Origin: Spongilla lacustris
Taxonomy: Eukaryota; Porifera; Demospongiae; Spongillida; Spongillidae
Direction of reading: 5' to 3'
Length of the DNA stretch: 64,000 nucleotides
Assembly (NCBI GenBank): GCA_949361645.1
Contig: OX442421.1
Location: 62,001-126,000 of the forward strand
Positions 31,723-44,340 of this stretch are shown here, piece by piece; position 1 is the stretch's first letter, and each line of letters begins with the position of its first letter. The position numbers were made by a program, and so were the translations under genes. The notes beneath the pieces were generated by a model. The model was not told the origin of the DNA. It saw nothing but the letters and a program-made list of their open reading frames with translations, and searched no databases.

Positions 31723-34248
31723 AAGAAAGGTATGCTGTGCTAGTCTGGGGCTAAAGTTGTTCCAATGATTTATTGTATATGAAATTCATAGCCATGCAAA
31801 ATCGTATTGCAATAATAGTGTGCATCGTTCAGGTTAAGGCAATTCCGCACTCAAACCTCAAACTGCTTCAAATTGCATTGGATCCGGTTTCAGCAAACTG
31901 GATTGTATTGCAATTTGGGCATTGATTATTAAAATAATTGTTATTGATAAGATGGCTGTTTGGGGAAATAAAGAGATCGGTACGCTGGTGGGAGTATTGG
32001 GGGGGGGGGGGGGGGGTGGCTGACGTCAAAGTCCAACTGGATTGCACATCTGTATGAAATGGGGAAAATCCTATGGAGAAGTGATGGGATGGCTGCAAGC
32101 CAGTTGTCGTTTGCAATCATTAGAGCCACCGATTTGTGTCTTCGGGACTCCCGTATAATTTTTTCATGTTATGTGTGGACCTGAGTAATGGACAATTTGT
32201 TCATTCCTTAGGTGATTGTAGTAAAAAAATAACTGTTATTAGCGATAAATTTACGTATTGCAAATTAACATCAAGATTGTCTATAGTTCTCATATAAATA
32301 CAGGTCCACTACATTGCTGATGCAAAAGAAAAACACTGCAGCCTAGCTTTAAAGAACGATAGTGTCGTTTAATAGCTTATATGTAATGAGGCAAAAAAAA
32401 ACACATCAGTTGTGGGGCTAGAACAAACCAGGAATGGATCTGACCAGTAAAATATTAAGATGGCTGTAGCATTAGATGTTGATTGGACACAGGTCCATAA
32501 AGCTTTGATTGCCCTGAACACTTCCACAACCAACAACACATATTAAAACATGCTCTGCTACTGTGGTTTAGAATCGTTAGGACCATTATATGATATCCAT
32601 TCATTCTACAGCTTCAAAGTGCACTGATCGTGATACTAATAACTACCTACCAAGGTAGACAAATACTGATAAGTGCACTAAGTTCTCCACTCCAGGACAT
32701 TTATTCTCTGATAATGCAAGGTATCAGTAGATATTTATGATAATCTCATGTGCCATTTAAGTGCATGCACTAGGAAAAGCTGCAACTCCATTATACCAAT
32801 TTTTATAGTCACTTTTTAACATTTAGCCAACGCTTGAAATAAGCATCATCAGTACAGCAAAGAGGGCTACTTGCAAGGTGGCATCAGAAAACAACGCCAG
32901 CTATAACGTACGCTCTGCTTCGGACACGCCCCTCATTTATTCACAATTTACTCAAAACTTTGCTACAAGCTTTTTCATTGTTTAGACAGCTATTTTTTTA
33001 CCTCCTGTCGCCAAACACACATGATTTCCAACTTTTATGCCATCTGCCATCAAGATCGTAGACTATTTTTATACGCTCCTCTATCTCGATCGAATATCTA
33101 CAGAGCCGATGATTTAAGAGTCTCCTAAGCGAATTAAAAATGAAGCCCAATGGTTTAGTGGTACATTATTAGAGCTGAAAGTTTTATACGTCATTCAATG
33201 TGAGGACCAGAGATCGCAATATAACGCCTACATGTAGGTTAAAACCACGTTTTTTGCCTACATGTACATGTAGGCATGCGGTCAATCTATCATTAACCAT
33301 GAAGTCAAAATATTTGTCTGAATTCAGGCAAACCCTGCTGAACCTCCACAAATGCATAAATCGGGAACTACAATTGAAGGATGTATTATGAATCAAAGTT
33401 TGTTTACCTATTGCCACCCATTGTTTACCTTTAAACAAACTATCTATTGTACATAAGTGATTGCTGAATATCAAAAATTTGAATTCTCTTTGATATAGCC
33501 TGAAATGTTCAAACAGTTCAAGCAAATAGCATTTATTTGGTCTCTTTATGTGGAACATTGTAGAAGGTTGTTTGAAGGTATTTTATTGAAGCTATTGTTT
33601 GAATGCAAATTATGCTGTACACTATTATTTCTGTCTGGTTTGCATCATGGTCTGTATGTATGAATTTCATAGTTTAACATTGAATCCCGAGTATTCCTTA
33701 TAATGATGCATATTATTAATAAATGTTTTCAATAGGTGTGTCCTGGTGGGGAAAAGTCAAATATTTGTATATCGACTTATTGTTGAAAATAGTATAGCAT
33801 TAATAATTTAGCACCTGAGCATCAAAAATGATTATTGTAGGTGAAAATGATACCATGACATCAGTGAATCATTAGTCTGCATGGGTTTGGCAATATAGCC
33901 ACTAAAACAATTCGTGAAAAAGATGGTAAAACCTTCTCTCTGAGGAGTGGTATGAAGGCAATTGTGTTTATACAGCAATATAAATATGCACATAGAAGGT
34001 AAATGGGTATTGCAGTATCTAAAATATAGTTGATGCTCTGCCTTTCTCTGCATGTAGCTTCAAGCACAAATTGGCAAGGTAAGTACCATGCTATGGTCTG
34101 AATGCAAATAAAATATGTACATGTACATTTACATATACACACATTTACATACAGTCACAACCTGGGCCGGGGCTGCAGTTGATAGTGAGCCATAGGACTG
34201 TACACCAGGTATGTTGGGTTAAGCACTGGGTAATGGTGAACTGGGCAC
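31723..34248. other. AT-rich stretch without recognised gene
   Basis: Contains an 18-G run (31999-32016) and a perfect 20-bp palindrome (33256-33275). The minus open frame 33184-33558 has no recognisable domain and is judged chance. Confidence 0.5.
33227..33275. repeat. Two tacatgta-based palindromes
   Basis: CCTACATGTAGG at 33227-33238 and the perfect 20-bp palindrome GCCTACATGTACATGTAGGC at 33256-33275 lie 17 bp apart. No known site assigned. Confidence 0.85.
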
Positions 34249-34418
34249 TTAACCGATTATACGCTAAATTTAATTTGCGCACGCGTACATACGTAACGCG
34301 GAATTGTTTTCAACAAATAATCATTTTTTGAGGTGTGGTTATGGTAGTTATTGCAGCAGCTGAACGGAGCGACTTTTGTATGGACGACCTTTGTTTTTTG
34401 GAATGCTGACTGGATGAA

Positions 34419-34610
34419 CTATCTTCCCTTGCGTATGGATGGGCGCGATCTACTCATGTTCGAGCGTGCGATGGTGAAAAACGAATCTGAACGTAATGCT
34501 ACCTCGTCTCTTAGTGTTTGAGGTACGTTGTAAACATATGCGATGTCTTTGTTGGGTACAATGACGACTTTCTTCAGTGAATATAGGCTATTTAGAGAGG
34601 GGGGGGGGAG
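34419..34610 (-). other. Conserved protein-like segment, copy 2 (left, minus)
   Basis: Counterpart of 20030-20236: LKKVVIVPNKDIAYVYNVPQ then TLRDEVALRSDSFFTI. The frame is preserved between the two element copies. No family recognised. Confidence 0.4.
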
Positions 34611-35244
34611 GTTGTTGCAAACACAGCCATATATTCTATTTATAGCCCGTCCGCTTGTATCTTCCTTATTGTTAGCTATTTTAGCTATAAACTTACACAT
34701 GTATTGTTTGTTTGTTTGGTACTTTTGTGGCATGATAAAAGTATATCTATTTGCTGTACGTGTCAGCTACATGTATTCACACTCTCTTCATACAGTGGCA
34801 CCACTATGCACCCACACTATCACCTGCCCACACACTCCTTTTCACACTCCCCTTGTCACCCATTTGCCTTGTACACACACCACCCAATGCACGCACTCCA
34901 TAATGACACACCCTTTCTAGACATATCTTTGTCACACCCTCCCCCTTGTACACACCCACTGTAATACATCCATTCCACATCTACCACCCTGCAGTCCCCT
35001 CACAGCATGTATTCCACTTGTTAGCACCCTGTGTGAACTCTGGCACACTACAGCACCTACACATAGTGATGTGAAGGTGTGGAACCCTTGCACACACACA
35101 CTTCATTGACTCTTCTATCATATGCATGCACATCGCTTGTCATATACACCTTTGTACACACCACCCATTGTGCACTCTTTATCACTCCAACTCCTTGTCA
35201 TACTCACACTCCACAGCACACCCACCTGCCAATTGCAATCCCCT

Positions 35245-37640
35245 TGTGAGGGAGTGTGTAGGAATCTGTAGTGTGTGAGGGTGTGTGAGGGAGTGTACAA
35301 AGGTATAACGTGTTTACAAGTGGTGTGTGTACAAGGGGTGTGTGTGAGGGAGTGTGTACAAGGTGTAGTATGTTTGCAAGTGGTGTGTGTAGAGAGGGTG
35401 TTTCCGAGGGTTGTGTGAGGGTGTGTGTAGTGGGTCTGTGAGGGAATGTGTAGTGTGTGTGAGGGTGTGTGAGGGAGCGTGTACAAAGGTACAGTGTGTT
35501 TACAAGTGGTGTGTGAGGGAGTGTGTGTACAATGGGTGTGTGTATAGAGGGTTTTCCAAGGGGTGTGTGAGGGAGTGTGTAGTGTGTGGGAGGATGTGTG
35601 TAGAGGGTGTGGTGTGTACAAGGGGTGTGAGAGGTGTGCATTGCACTGTGTAGAATGGCAAGAGTGTGACAAGGAGATTTATGTGTGTAGATTAGATGTG
35701 TGTGATAGGTAGTGTGTGCAGTGGGTGGATGTGTACAAGGGGTGTGTGGGGTAGGCATGCTGTGCACCCTCTACACAATCCCTCACACACCCCTTGTGTG
35801 TACACTCAGTAACACCCTCTCTACACACCCCTTGTACATACGTATACTCCCTCACACAACCTTGTACACACCATCCATTGCACTCTTTATCAATCCAACT
35901 CCTTGTCATACTCACACTCCACTGCACACCCACCTGCCAATAGCAATCCGGTCACTGCATGTACACATCCACCCACTGCACACACTCCCTTATCACACAC
36001 ATCTAATCTACACACATAAATCTTCTTGTCACACTCTTGCCATTCTACACAGTGCAATGCACAGCACCCACTTTACTATACTCCTCACACACCTACCCTC
36101 TTCACACACCTCTTGTAAACACACTACACCTTGTACACACTCCCTCACACCCTCTCTTACACACCCTCTACACACACCCTCTCTATACAAACTCCCTCAC
36201 ATACTCCTTGTACACACACTCCCTCACATACTCCTTGTACACACACTCCTTGTACACACACTCCCTCACACACACCCCTTGTACACACTCCCTCACACAC
36301 ACCCCTTGTACACACACTCCCTCACACACACCCCTTGTACACACACTCCCTCACACACACCCCTTGTACACACTCCCTCACACACACCCCTTGTACACAC
36401 ACTCCCTCACACACACCCCTTGTACACACACTCCCTCACACACACACCCCTTGTACACACTCCCTCACACACACCCCTTGTACACACACTCCCTCACACA
36501 CACCCCTTGTACACACACTCCCTCACACACACCCCTTGTACCCACTCCCTCACACACACCCCTTGTACACACACTCCCTCACACACACCCCTTGTACACA
36601 CTCCCTCACACACACCCCTTGTACACACACTCCCTCACACACACCCCTTGTACACACACTCCCTCACACCCCCTTGTACACACACTCCCTCACACACACC
36701 CCTTGTACACACACTCCCTCACACACCCCTTGTACACACACTCCCTCACACACCCCTTGTACACACACTCCCTCACACACACCCCTTGTACACACACTCC
36801 CTCACACACACCCCTTGTACACACACTCCCTCACACACACCCCTTGTACACACACTCCCTCGCACACACCACTTGTACACACTCCCTCACACACACCCCT
36901 TGTACACACACTCCCTCACACACACCCCTTGTACACACACTCCCTCACACACACACCACTTGTACACACTCCCTCACACACACCCCTTGTACACACACTC
37001 CCTCACACACACCCCTTGTACACACACTCCCTCACACACACCCCTTGTACCCACTCCCTCACACACACCCCTTGTACACACACTCCCTCACACACACCCC
37101 TTGTACACACTCCCTCACACACACCCCTTGTACACACACTCCCTCACACACACCCCTTGTACACACACTCCCTCACACACACCCCTTGTACACACACTCC
37201 CTCACACACACCCCTTGTACACACACTCCCTCACACACCCCTTGTACACACACTCCCTCACACACCCCTTGTACACACACTCCCTCACACACACCCCTTG
37301 TACACACACTCCCTCACACACACCCCTTGTACACACACTCCCTCACACACACCCCTTGTACACACACTCCCTCACACACCCCTTGTACACACACACCCCT
37401 TGTACACACACTCCCTCACACACACCCCTTGTACACACACTCCCTCACACACACCCCTTGTACACACACTCCCTCACACACACCCCTTGTACACACACTC
37501 CCTCACACACACCCCTTGTACACACACTCCCTCACACACACCCCTTGTACACACACTCCCTCGCACACACCACTTGTAAACACACTACACCTTGTAGTGT
37601 ACACACACTCCCTTACACACACCCCTTGTACACTCTCTAC
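35245..37640. repeat. Opposed minisatellites inside TTAA element copy 2
   Basis: GT-rich units at 35245-35760 and AC-rich 29-bp units (ctccctcacacacacccctt) at about 36180-37580, roughly 48 copies, with 25- to 27-bp variants. The AC-rich arm is far longer than in copy 1. With a unit length not divisible by three and no stops, three plus frames stay open for 480-676 codons. These are artefacts. Confidence 0.95.
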
Positions 37641-37819
37641 ACACATCCCTTGTACATACCCACACCCTCTCTATATATACCCCTTGTTCATACCACCTTT
37701 TGTAGACACAATCCCTCACACACACATATTGAGTGTACATAGCATTTTTTTTGTGTTGACAATTAGCCTTAACCTTTCATGTCAGATAAACACATAGTCA
37801 TGTACTCATATACACTACA

Positions 37820-38041
37820 TTGCAGAGACTGCCATTGTGTGTCCTTTCTGCAGATCAACACGTTCATCAAGCTCGTCAGGCTCGATACAAAAGCTCTCCA
37901 GGACATCGTCATCCGTATCTAAAAGTTTCCAAGACCTCTTCACGGTCCATCCTGCGCGAGCGCTTTGTCATTCTCTATCAAATTATATTATCATTGGAAT
38001 GTTATTCATTGCATTCGTTGTTTACTTTGTCCACAGTTTAG
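37820..38041 (+). other. Conserved protein-like segment, copy 2 (right, plus)
   Basis: Counterpart of 22778-23035 (ARQARYKSSPGHRHPYLKV, then SKTSSRSILRERFVILYQ). The frame is retained. No family recognised. Confidence 0.4.
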
Positions 38042-38491
38042 CAAGAAACCCACAATAGCAAGCCCACTCGTTCGACAATAAAATGAACAGTATAGGGACT
38101 GGTTAATACCGCTTTGCAAGTTTCAGAACCGAACGAACCACCGACTGTGGACGGCGCTTCTTGTACCGTAGTGTATACAGCTGGACTCAAATTTGAGTCT
38201 ACCGCGTTTTACGAGTAATAATTATTGGACTCAAATTTGAGTCTTCCGCGTATAATCGGTTAATATTGGTGGGACAATTGGTCAAGATATTGCAATCATA
38301 GATATTTGATACATGGATTGGAAACCTCTCACGTGATCCATTAGGACTCGTACAACATTTATTTGCAATCCGCGTTTCACTTTTTCGGTGCGTGGGCGTA
38401 CAGTTATCCTAGCTTTTTGAGCTTTTACTGGTAAGAAGTGCTCGTATAGGTTAGTTGTCAATCTGTATACAACCCTAGTCATTGTTAGACT

Positions 38492-39061
38492 GTATAGTGA
38501 GTATGGTAAGTCGTATAGGAACCATCTAAGCAGTTTCAGATACTTCACTATGAAAGCTATGAGGTTGACTAACCTACATGTATCTGTAGCGTGTAGTTCC
38601 TAGCGTGTACGGTGTTAGCTGCTATATAAGGCCCACTGTTTGTGCGACTGTAACACGTTTTCATATGCACGTCTGTAAGATTAAAAGACTGAAAAGTGTA
38701 GTGCACACATCGTGGTGTATGGTGAAGTGTATCTTTTAGCTTGTCGTGCTATGTATGAGCTTGTGTTAAAATTTTTGGGTAACATGTTATAATTGACGTA
38801 TATACACAGCAAGGCTTTGTGCGACTGTATCGTGAGTACGGTAAGTCGCATGGGAACCATCTAAGCAGTTTCTGATACTTCCCTACGAAAGCTATTAGGT
38901 TGCCAGCGTAAATCTGTCATATGTCTGTAGTGTGCAGCTCGTTCGTAGAGTGTAGGGGTATAATGCGCACTGTTGTTTGTGGGACCACGTTTTTATATGC
39001 ACGCCTGTGAATTAGAAGACTGAAAAGTGGAGTTCACATGTCGTGGTGTATAGGGATGTGC
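38492..39061 (+). repeat. Diverged tandem duplication, about 240 bp x 2
   Basis: 38492-38735 and 38826-39061 share gtaagtcg, gggaaccatctaagcagttt-like, gaaagctat, gaagactgaaaagtg and tcgtggtgtat in order, with many substitutions and indels. This is an old duplication of non-coding sequence. Confidence 0.8.
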
Positions 39062-42000
39062 GTTCTATCAGCTTGTATTAAAAAATAAATAAATCTTTAT
39101 ACACAGCTAGCCATAAAACCCCAGCTAACGACCACTTCCGGCGAAACTCGGACTGCTTGTGGCTAATGACATTCATTGCTGGGTTACCAATCCATGTATC
39201 AAATATCTATGTTGCAATTCACTCACGTGTATGTCTACTTTTTTTTGCAGGCAACATCACAAATGTGTTAATTATGATTTGTGTTTATCAGCTAATTCTA
39301 TAAGTGTATCTGCTTATTCACATTCATACATGCTTGGCCAATCGACTTTATGTTAGCTCAAACTAAGTAGGAGCTTGCCTAAGGTTCTCAGTCCATCCGA
39401 CATGCACTGTTGTCATGATACTGGATTGGTTGGAATGTGCCCCTCCCCTCCCCCCAAAAAACGAATGTAGGCACTCCCTCTCCAATGTTCCCTACCTGCA
39501 ATCACTCCTTTTGTGGCTGCAGTGACTGTGTGTCATGCAGTTTTAGAGCACATAATAAATATTTTGTCAATGTGCTGAAGCATGCATTATATTGTAATGA
39601 AGTTTTAATTTTTTTACTTGCAGCACACGATTTTCTAATAAGATAAACAATTTCAAGCATTGCTGGAAGTCAGATTCACAGAGAAAATATCCCTAAAGAT
39701 ACTCCAAATATATATTACAGATGATCCTGCTACGACAAATAACTCCTCTCCTTCATGCTGATATTATTTGTAAAAACAACATTGATGATGGAAGCAGAAT
39801 GGAAAAATTATGATGAATTCAACAAAATGATTAGAACTATTACCTCACTGTGAACTGAAAATGAACTTATCAAACAGCCAGCTAAGACCCCTCAAAACTT
39901 ACTAACCTTAATGAGATTCTTGTGTATTGAACTAAATTCGAACCTCTGCCCTGCATATCCATGGCTGCCCATAAGGTCCCTAGTCCATGATTTGCAGAGC
40001 CACAGTTCAAATTAATAATGCCAAAACTATTGTCATGTATCAAAACATGGGGGGGTTATTTCAAATTTCTTGTTTCTACTACTCTGAAAATATGTACTGG
40101 GTCACACTGAATGTGAAAATGAATTTCTAAGAATTTTTAACCCCCTGTACATACCCCTTGAAGTTTCTGCACATATCATGAATGGGATGGCATGTGTAGA
40201 AACAAACATTGGAGGTGTAGGCTACTTTAAATCAGGCTGATGCTTTTGTGCATTATTACTTAGTGGAGGTATATGTGATATACTACTACAGCAACATACC
40301 CTGCTATTCAACAGCTCTATCTCTTGCCTGTAGAACAGAATGCTGCAAGCTCATAACTTTGGACAAGGCTGTATTTAACTTTGTCACTGATAATATTCTA
40401 GGTATCCTTTTGAAATATGAAGGAATATAGAAGCAATTTGTACTTTAAAACACATTCAGTGTTACACAGTACATATTATCAGAGTGGTAGAAAATGAATA
40501 ACACACGTGCCTCATGTTTTTATGTCATGATGTGCTTATCAACTCAATTGTGTGAAGTTTTCAGGTAATAGGAAGACTGCCATTTTAAAAGAGGGAATGC
40601 ATCAATAATGTTGCAAGTTCCCAGGTCATAGTGGACCAACATGTGGATAGTTTTTTTTTGTTATGTGAGGATGTGCTTTTAAATACCTATCCAGTTAATT
40701 AATCTTGCACAAAATGAATTGTGCATGCATACTGTTTAGGTACGAAAACCTCTGTGCTAAATGAGGGTGTGCATTCATTGAAAATGTAACATTGTGAGTT
40801 TCTAGCTGTGTGCGTTATTCATTTAAACACCTGTATGTTTTAGATAATGGAGACGATTGCAGTTTTAAAATAAGGTGCTCTTTGCATCATGATTATGAAT
40901 CTTATCACTAGTTCTGTGTGCGCTGTTGCTTATGTGCTTATCACGAGAGTAAAAAATTTATACATCTGTTTGTTTACCATAACTCTGCAACCAAACATGA
41001 AGTGAAGATACCAATTACATTTTTGGATTCAGCATGCATTTTTGTATCATGTTGTAAGTTATTGGTGCATCACATGATATGTTTACATTTCCGAGTAACA
41101 TAAGGTTATTGTTTTGTAAGTCATGAACGCATTGAGTTAAGATTTCAAATTTATATAACCATTACACCGTTATAGTCTGCATATTCATGAGCAGTTTGAG
41201 CTTTACAAACCACGTAGTTATGGAGATAGGTACAAGATTATGAAGGTCCTCGTCCCAAGACTTATTTTGTGATGAAATAAGCAGTCTCAGTCACGTGATA
41301 CAAATCGGAGGTGGATCTGCAATGCCCCACCTCCTTCGTGGGTGTTATGAGTCAGTAATGACATGTTTACATCCAATATGGTGCGCACTAATTAGCACAA
41401 TCGTACAGACAGATACTACTACGGGCTGATAAGAATTTGACATGCAATGCCATTCTGTGAGTTAGGAAACGGAGACGCACACGTGTTTCCACGCGTGTGA
41501 CATAACACATGCGAAAATCAAATCTAAGATCACAGCTCTCTCGGAGCTAATAGCCTACAGCAGCATCGCATCCCAAGCAGCACACAGCAATTTGTACGCC
41601 TATCTAATTTTGTCTCTTAGCTTGCTACATATGGGTACTGCCTGTGCTGGATTAAAGATAACTCTTGTGTTATGTGAAGTGCCATTTAATACTGTAAGGA
41701 AAGCATTATGCCATACATATGTGAAGGATCAGTGAGTATTCAAGCCTCCAATGGCAGAAATGCTTTTTTATTTTTATTTTGCAGAGGCTAACCATCGTAC
41801 CACACGCTCTGACTCGCTTCGCTTAGTCCGCCTTGAGTTAATTCGATGCTCGTACCTCCTGTGTCCCATATTGTTGAATTTGCTTATATGGCTCTCCTTA
41901 CAGATCTTAGTAACAGTTTCTATCTTGAAAGTAAGCTTCCTGCTCTTTCCTCAACCTTACACCTAACTTTGATGGTAACCGCGGCATTATTTGCAAACGA

Positions 42001-42370
42001 AAAAGTAAAGTAATCCTAAATATTGTTTTTTCTAAAAGAAATAAAGATTTGAATGACTAAAATGGATAGCGCTGTTTGGATGAAAGCCTACATAAGCTAA
42101 ATAATCATCAATACCGTTCGAATTGATCTTGATACGAGCGGTGTAAAGTCATCCTTAATTCAGGATTTCCGAAATAGATTAAAGGTTAAGAGACTCAAGT
42201 ATATGTGTGCCTAGAAAGCTTTGTGCTCTTGAAAATATTTGTTAAAGCTACAAATTACAGCTGTTGGAACTTCAGATTACTGGAAAGATGACTGGTTTAA
42301 GAGAGGGATTTTGTGAGCCACTTACCTAAGCTCCATAGATCAAAGTCGTGGTGCGAGTGAGTATAAGCTA
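39062..42370. other. AT-rich stretch without recognised gene
   Basis: Only short open frames (up to about 70 codons) and no domain similarity. It could be intergenic or intronic. Confidence 0.5.
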
Positions 42371-42372
42371 AA

Positions 42373-43700
42373 TTGCATTTCAGAATTTCCAGGAAGAATT
42401 ATAAAGCAATGGATAGTTCCAGTGCAGAGGCTTGTACATTAGTTCACTCAAGCATGTCAGGTGAAGGGTCCAGTGAGAGAGATAGCTTGGATGTTCCGAA
42501 AGAATGTCTGTATCCATTAGATGTACTTAGTCCACGCCAAGAATTATGTGCAAGATTGGTCTCTATCTGCTGTTGGCACGCAGTTATTCCACAAGGAATC
42601 TGTTGATAAAGAAATTAGTTTGGATGATGGTCTCTACACAAGCTGAGTTATATGCTCATGCAACACAAAATTGCTATTATGCCATGTATTTCACCATTAT
42701 CTGATGTACCAGATGTCTGTATAAGCCTTCAGGACTGATCAAATTACTTCAATTGCAACCAGGAACATACTTGGTGAAGGCAAAAGAAGGCCCTGATGGA
42801 TGTGTAAGGCATAGTGTGTACAACCAGCAAAGGCCTAGGAAGTATTGAGTCACATTACATGATCATTTCGATGTGGGTTCCCCTAGAACTGGTCACAGAT
42901 TCATCAGACGTAGCTACAGTGTATAAACACATTTTATGCAGAACTATCCAAACAATCAGAAATGGTTAGCTGTTTGAGTTGTCTGCATAACCAGATCTTG
43001 GACATGGTCGGTAACCCCAGGGAGAAAGACAAGGTGACAATTACCTGTATATTGGCTCCCATTGTGATCAACACCTTTATGAACCTAGAGAAGCATCTAG
43101 GACCTTATTAATATCAGGTTCCTCCTCATGTGTAGGGCCAATGTCTGAAGGTAGTTGCTTGTCCTCAGCTCGACAGCAGTGATTGACTTCCTTCAGTCCT
43201 TAGCCCAACTTGAGGAGGAATCAGATATTTATCAGGCACGGGCCTACTTGTATGAACACTTCTTCATAATGTACTGGCTACTGCTAGCAAATGTTAGGTT
43301 CATTGCTGCCCTTCATGCCACACATCATAGAAAGCTCACTGCAAAAAATCTCGTGCGTAAAGCATTCAGACAGCCAAAAGAGAAACAGTTCATTCACTGT
43401 TCTAGCTGCTGCAACTAATGATGACAGTGTGTATACCAGTCTAAGAGATATTGGCAGAAGAAGAGTATGAGCAAGAGAACTTTGGGAATGACAAAAATGC
43501 CAGTATCCTGGCAAAACGTGCTGAGTCATCATGGCAGTGTAGTGTGACCCTTAGCCATGCTCTCTTGAGCATCGCACAGCTGACAAATCTCTTGCCCTTA
43601 CCACCAAAAGCCTTGAAGAGGGCAGATTTCAAATATAATGGGAGTCCAAAGGCTTTTGTGAAAGTCGTTGTAGTGCTCTTCACATTTCTGGAAGCTTAAT
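42373..43700 (+). other. Decayed coding-like region, unrecognised
   Basis: Open blocks alternate between frames: 42373-42606 (MDSSSAEACTLVHSSMSGEG; acceptor-like ttgcatttcag just before), about 42735-42846 (LQLQPGTYLVKAKEGPDGCV), about 42940-43110 (VTITCILAPIVINTFMNLEK), 43155-43418 (YLYEHFFIMYWLLLANVRF) and 43451-43699. The density of protein-like text in one direction suggests an old gene or element, but I recognise no family. Frame changes could be introns or decay. Confidence 0.3.
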
Positions 43701-44340
43701 GGCCTCACAAAATAGTTTTTCATTAGCTTCAGTTAGATGTTATCCATTGGGGATGTAATTGTATCTCGCTCTCCGACGCAGCTCTGCAAAGTGTATGACT
43801 CGAAACAGCAGCCATTTCATACTAAAAATTCACGACTTCTAAAGTCCTCTATACATGTTACAATGAGGGTGGGGGTGGAGTAGGGTATCCCACAAAACCG
43901 TGCTATAAAATTCATGACTTCATTAATTGCACAGACCACACCACAGGTAGTAACTAGTAATTTACATTGGATTAGTGATCATCGTATAGCGGTTAATGAG
44001 TAGGATTCATTGAACCCTTGTGGAGGTGGCAGTAATAAGAAGCAATTTGATTTGACAGTTTTAACTTGGTGCTGGTTCACGATCGCTTCAGTAATCGTTT
44101 TTGTTGTTGTTGCTGCAAATTATGATCGGTATGGGTTTTGAATTTACATATCTGTCATATTAAAGGTATGTCCAATTTGTAGACGCAGAGATTTGTAGAC
44201 GCAGAGGACTTAACTGAATGCTATTTTTTCCCATGCAGTCAATATTTTGCATTTCTGTTTCCATGTAGGTAAGATAATCATGTAGTCATGATACGGTTGT
44301 TTTGAATGACCATACGTGACCTTATTCAGGGCATTCATGG
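43701..44340. other. No recognised feature
   Basis: Non-coding between two decayed regions. Confidence 0.4.

Larger units (their letters stand above)
34249..38263 (+). mobile_element. TTAA-target non-autonomous transposon, family A copy 2
   Basis: Same family and orientation as 19860-23220, bounded by TTAA at 34249-34252 and 38260-38263. The unique ends (about 34250-35245 and 37740-38260) are nearly identical to copy 1. Paired palindromes lie at 38184-38199 and 38228-38243, again 44 bp apart. The extra length comes mainly from expansion of the AC-rich 29-bp minisatellite. No transposase recognised. Confidence 0.92.

Noticed and set aside
33184..33558. 124-codon minus-strand open frame
   Set aside because: No domain, AT-rich sequence, no supporting context.
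35712..37797. Open frames of 676, 586 and 482 codons on the plus strand
   Set aside because: They are the same Thr/His/Pro/Leu/Ser text in three frames, produced by a stop-free 29-bp minisatellite inside a TTAA element.
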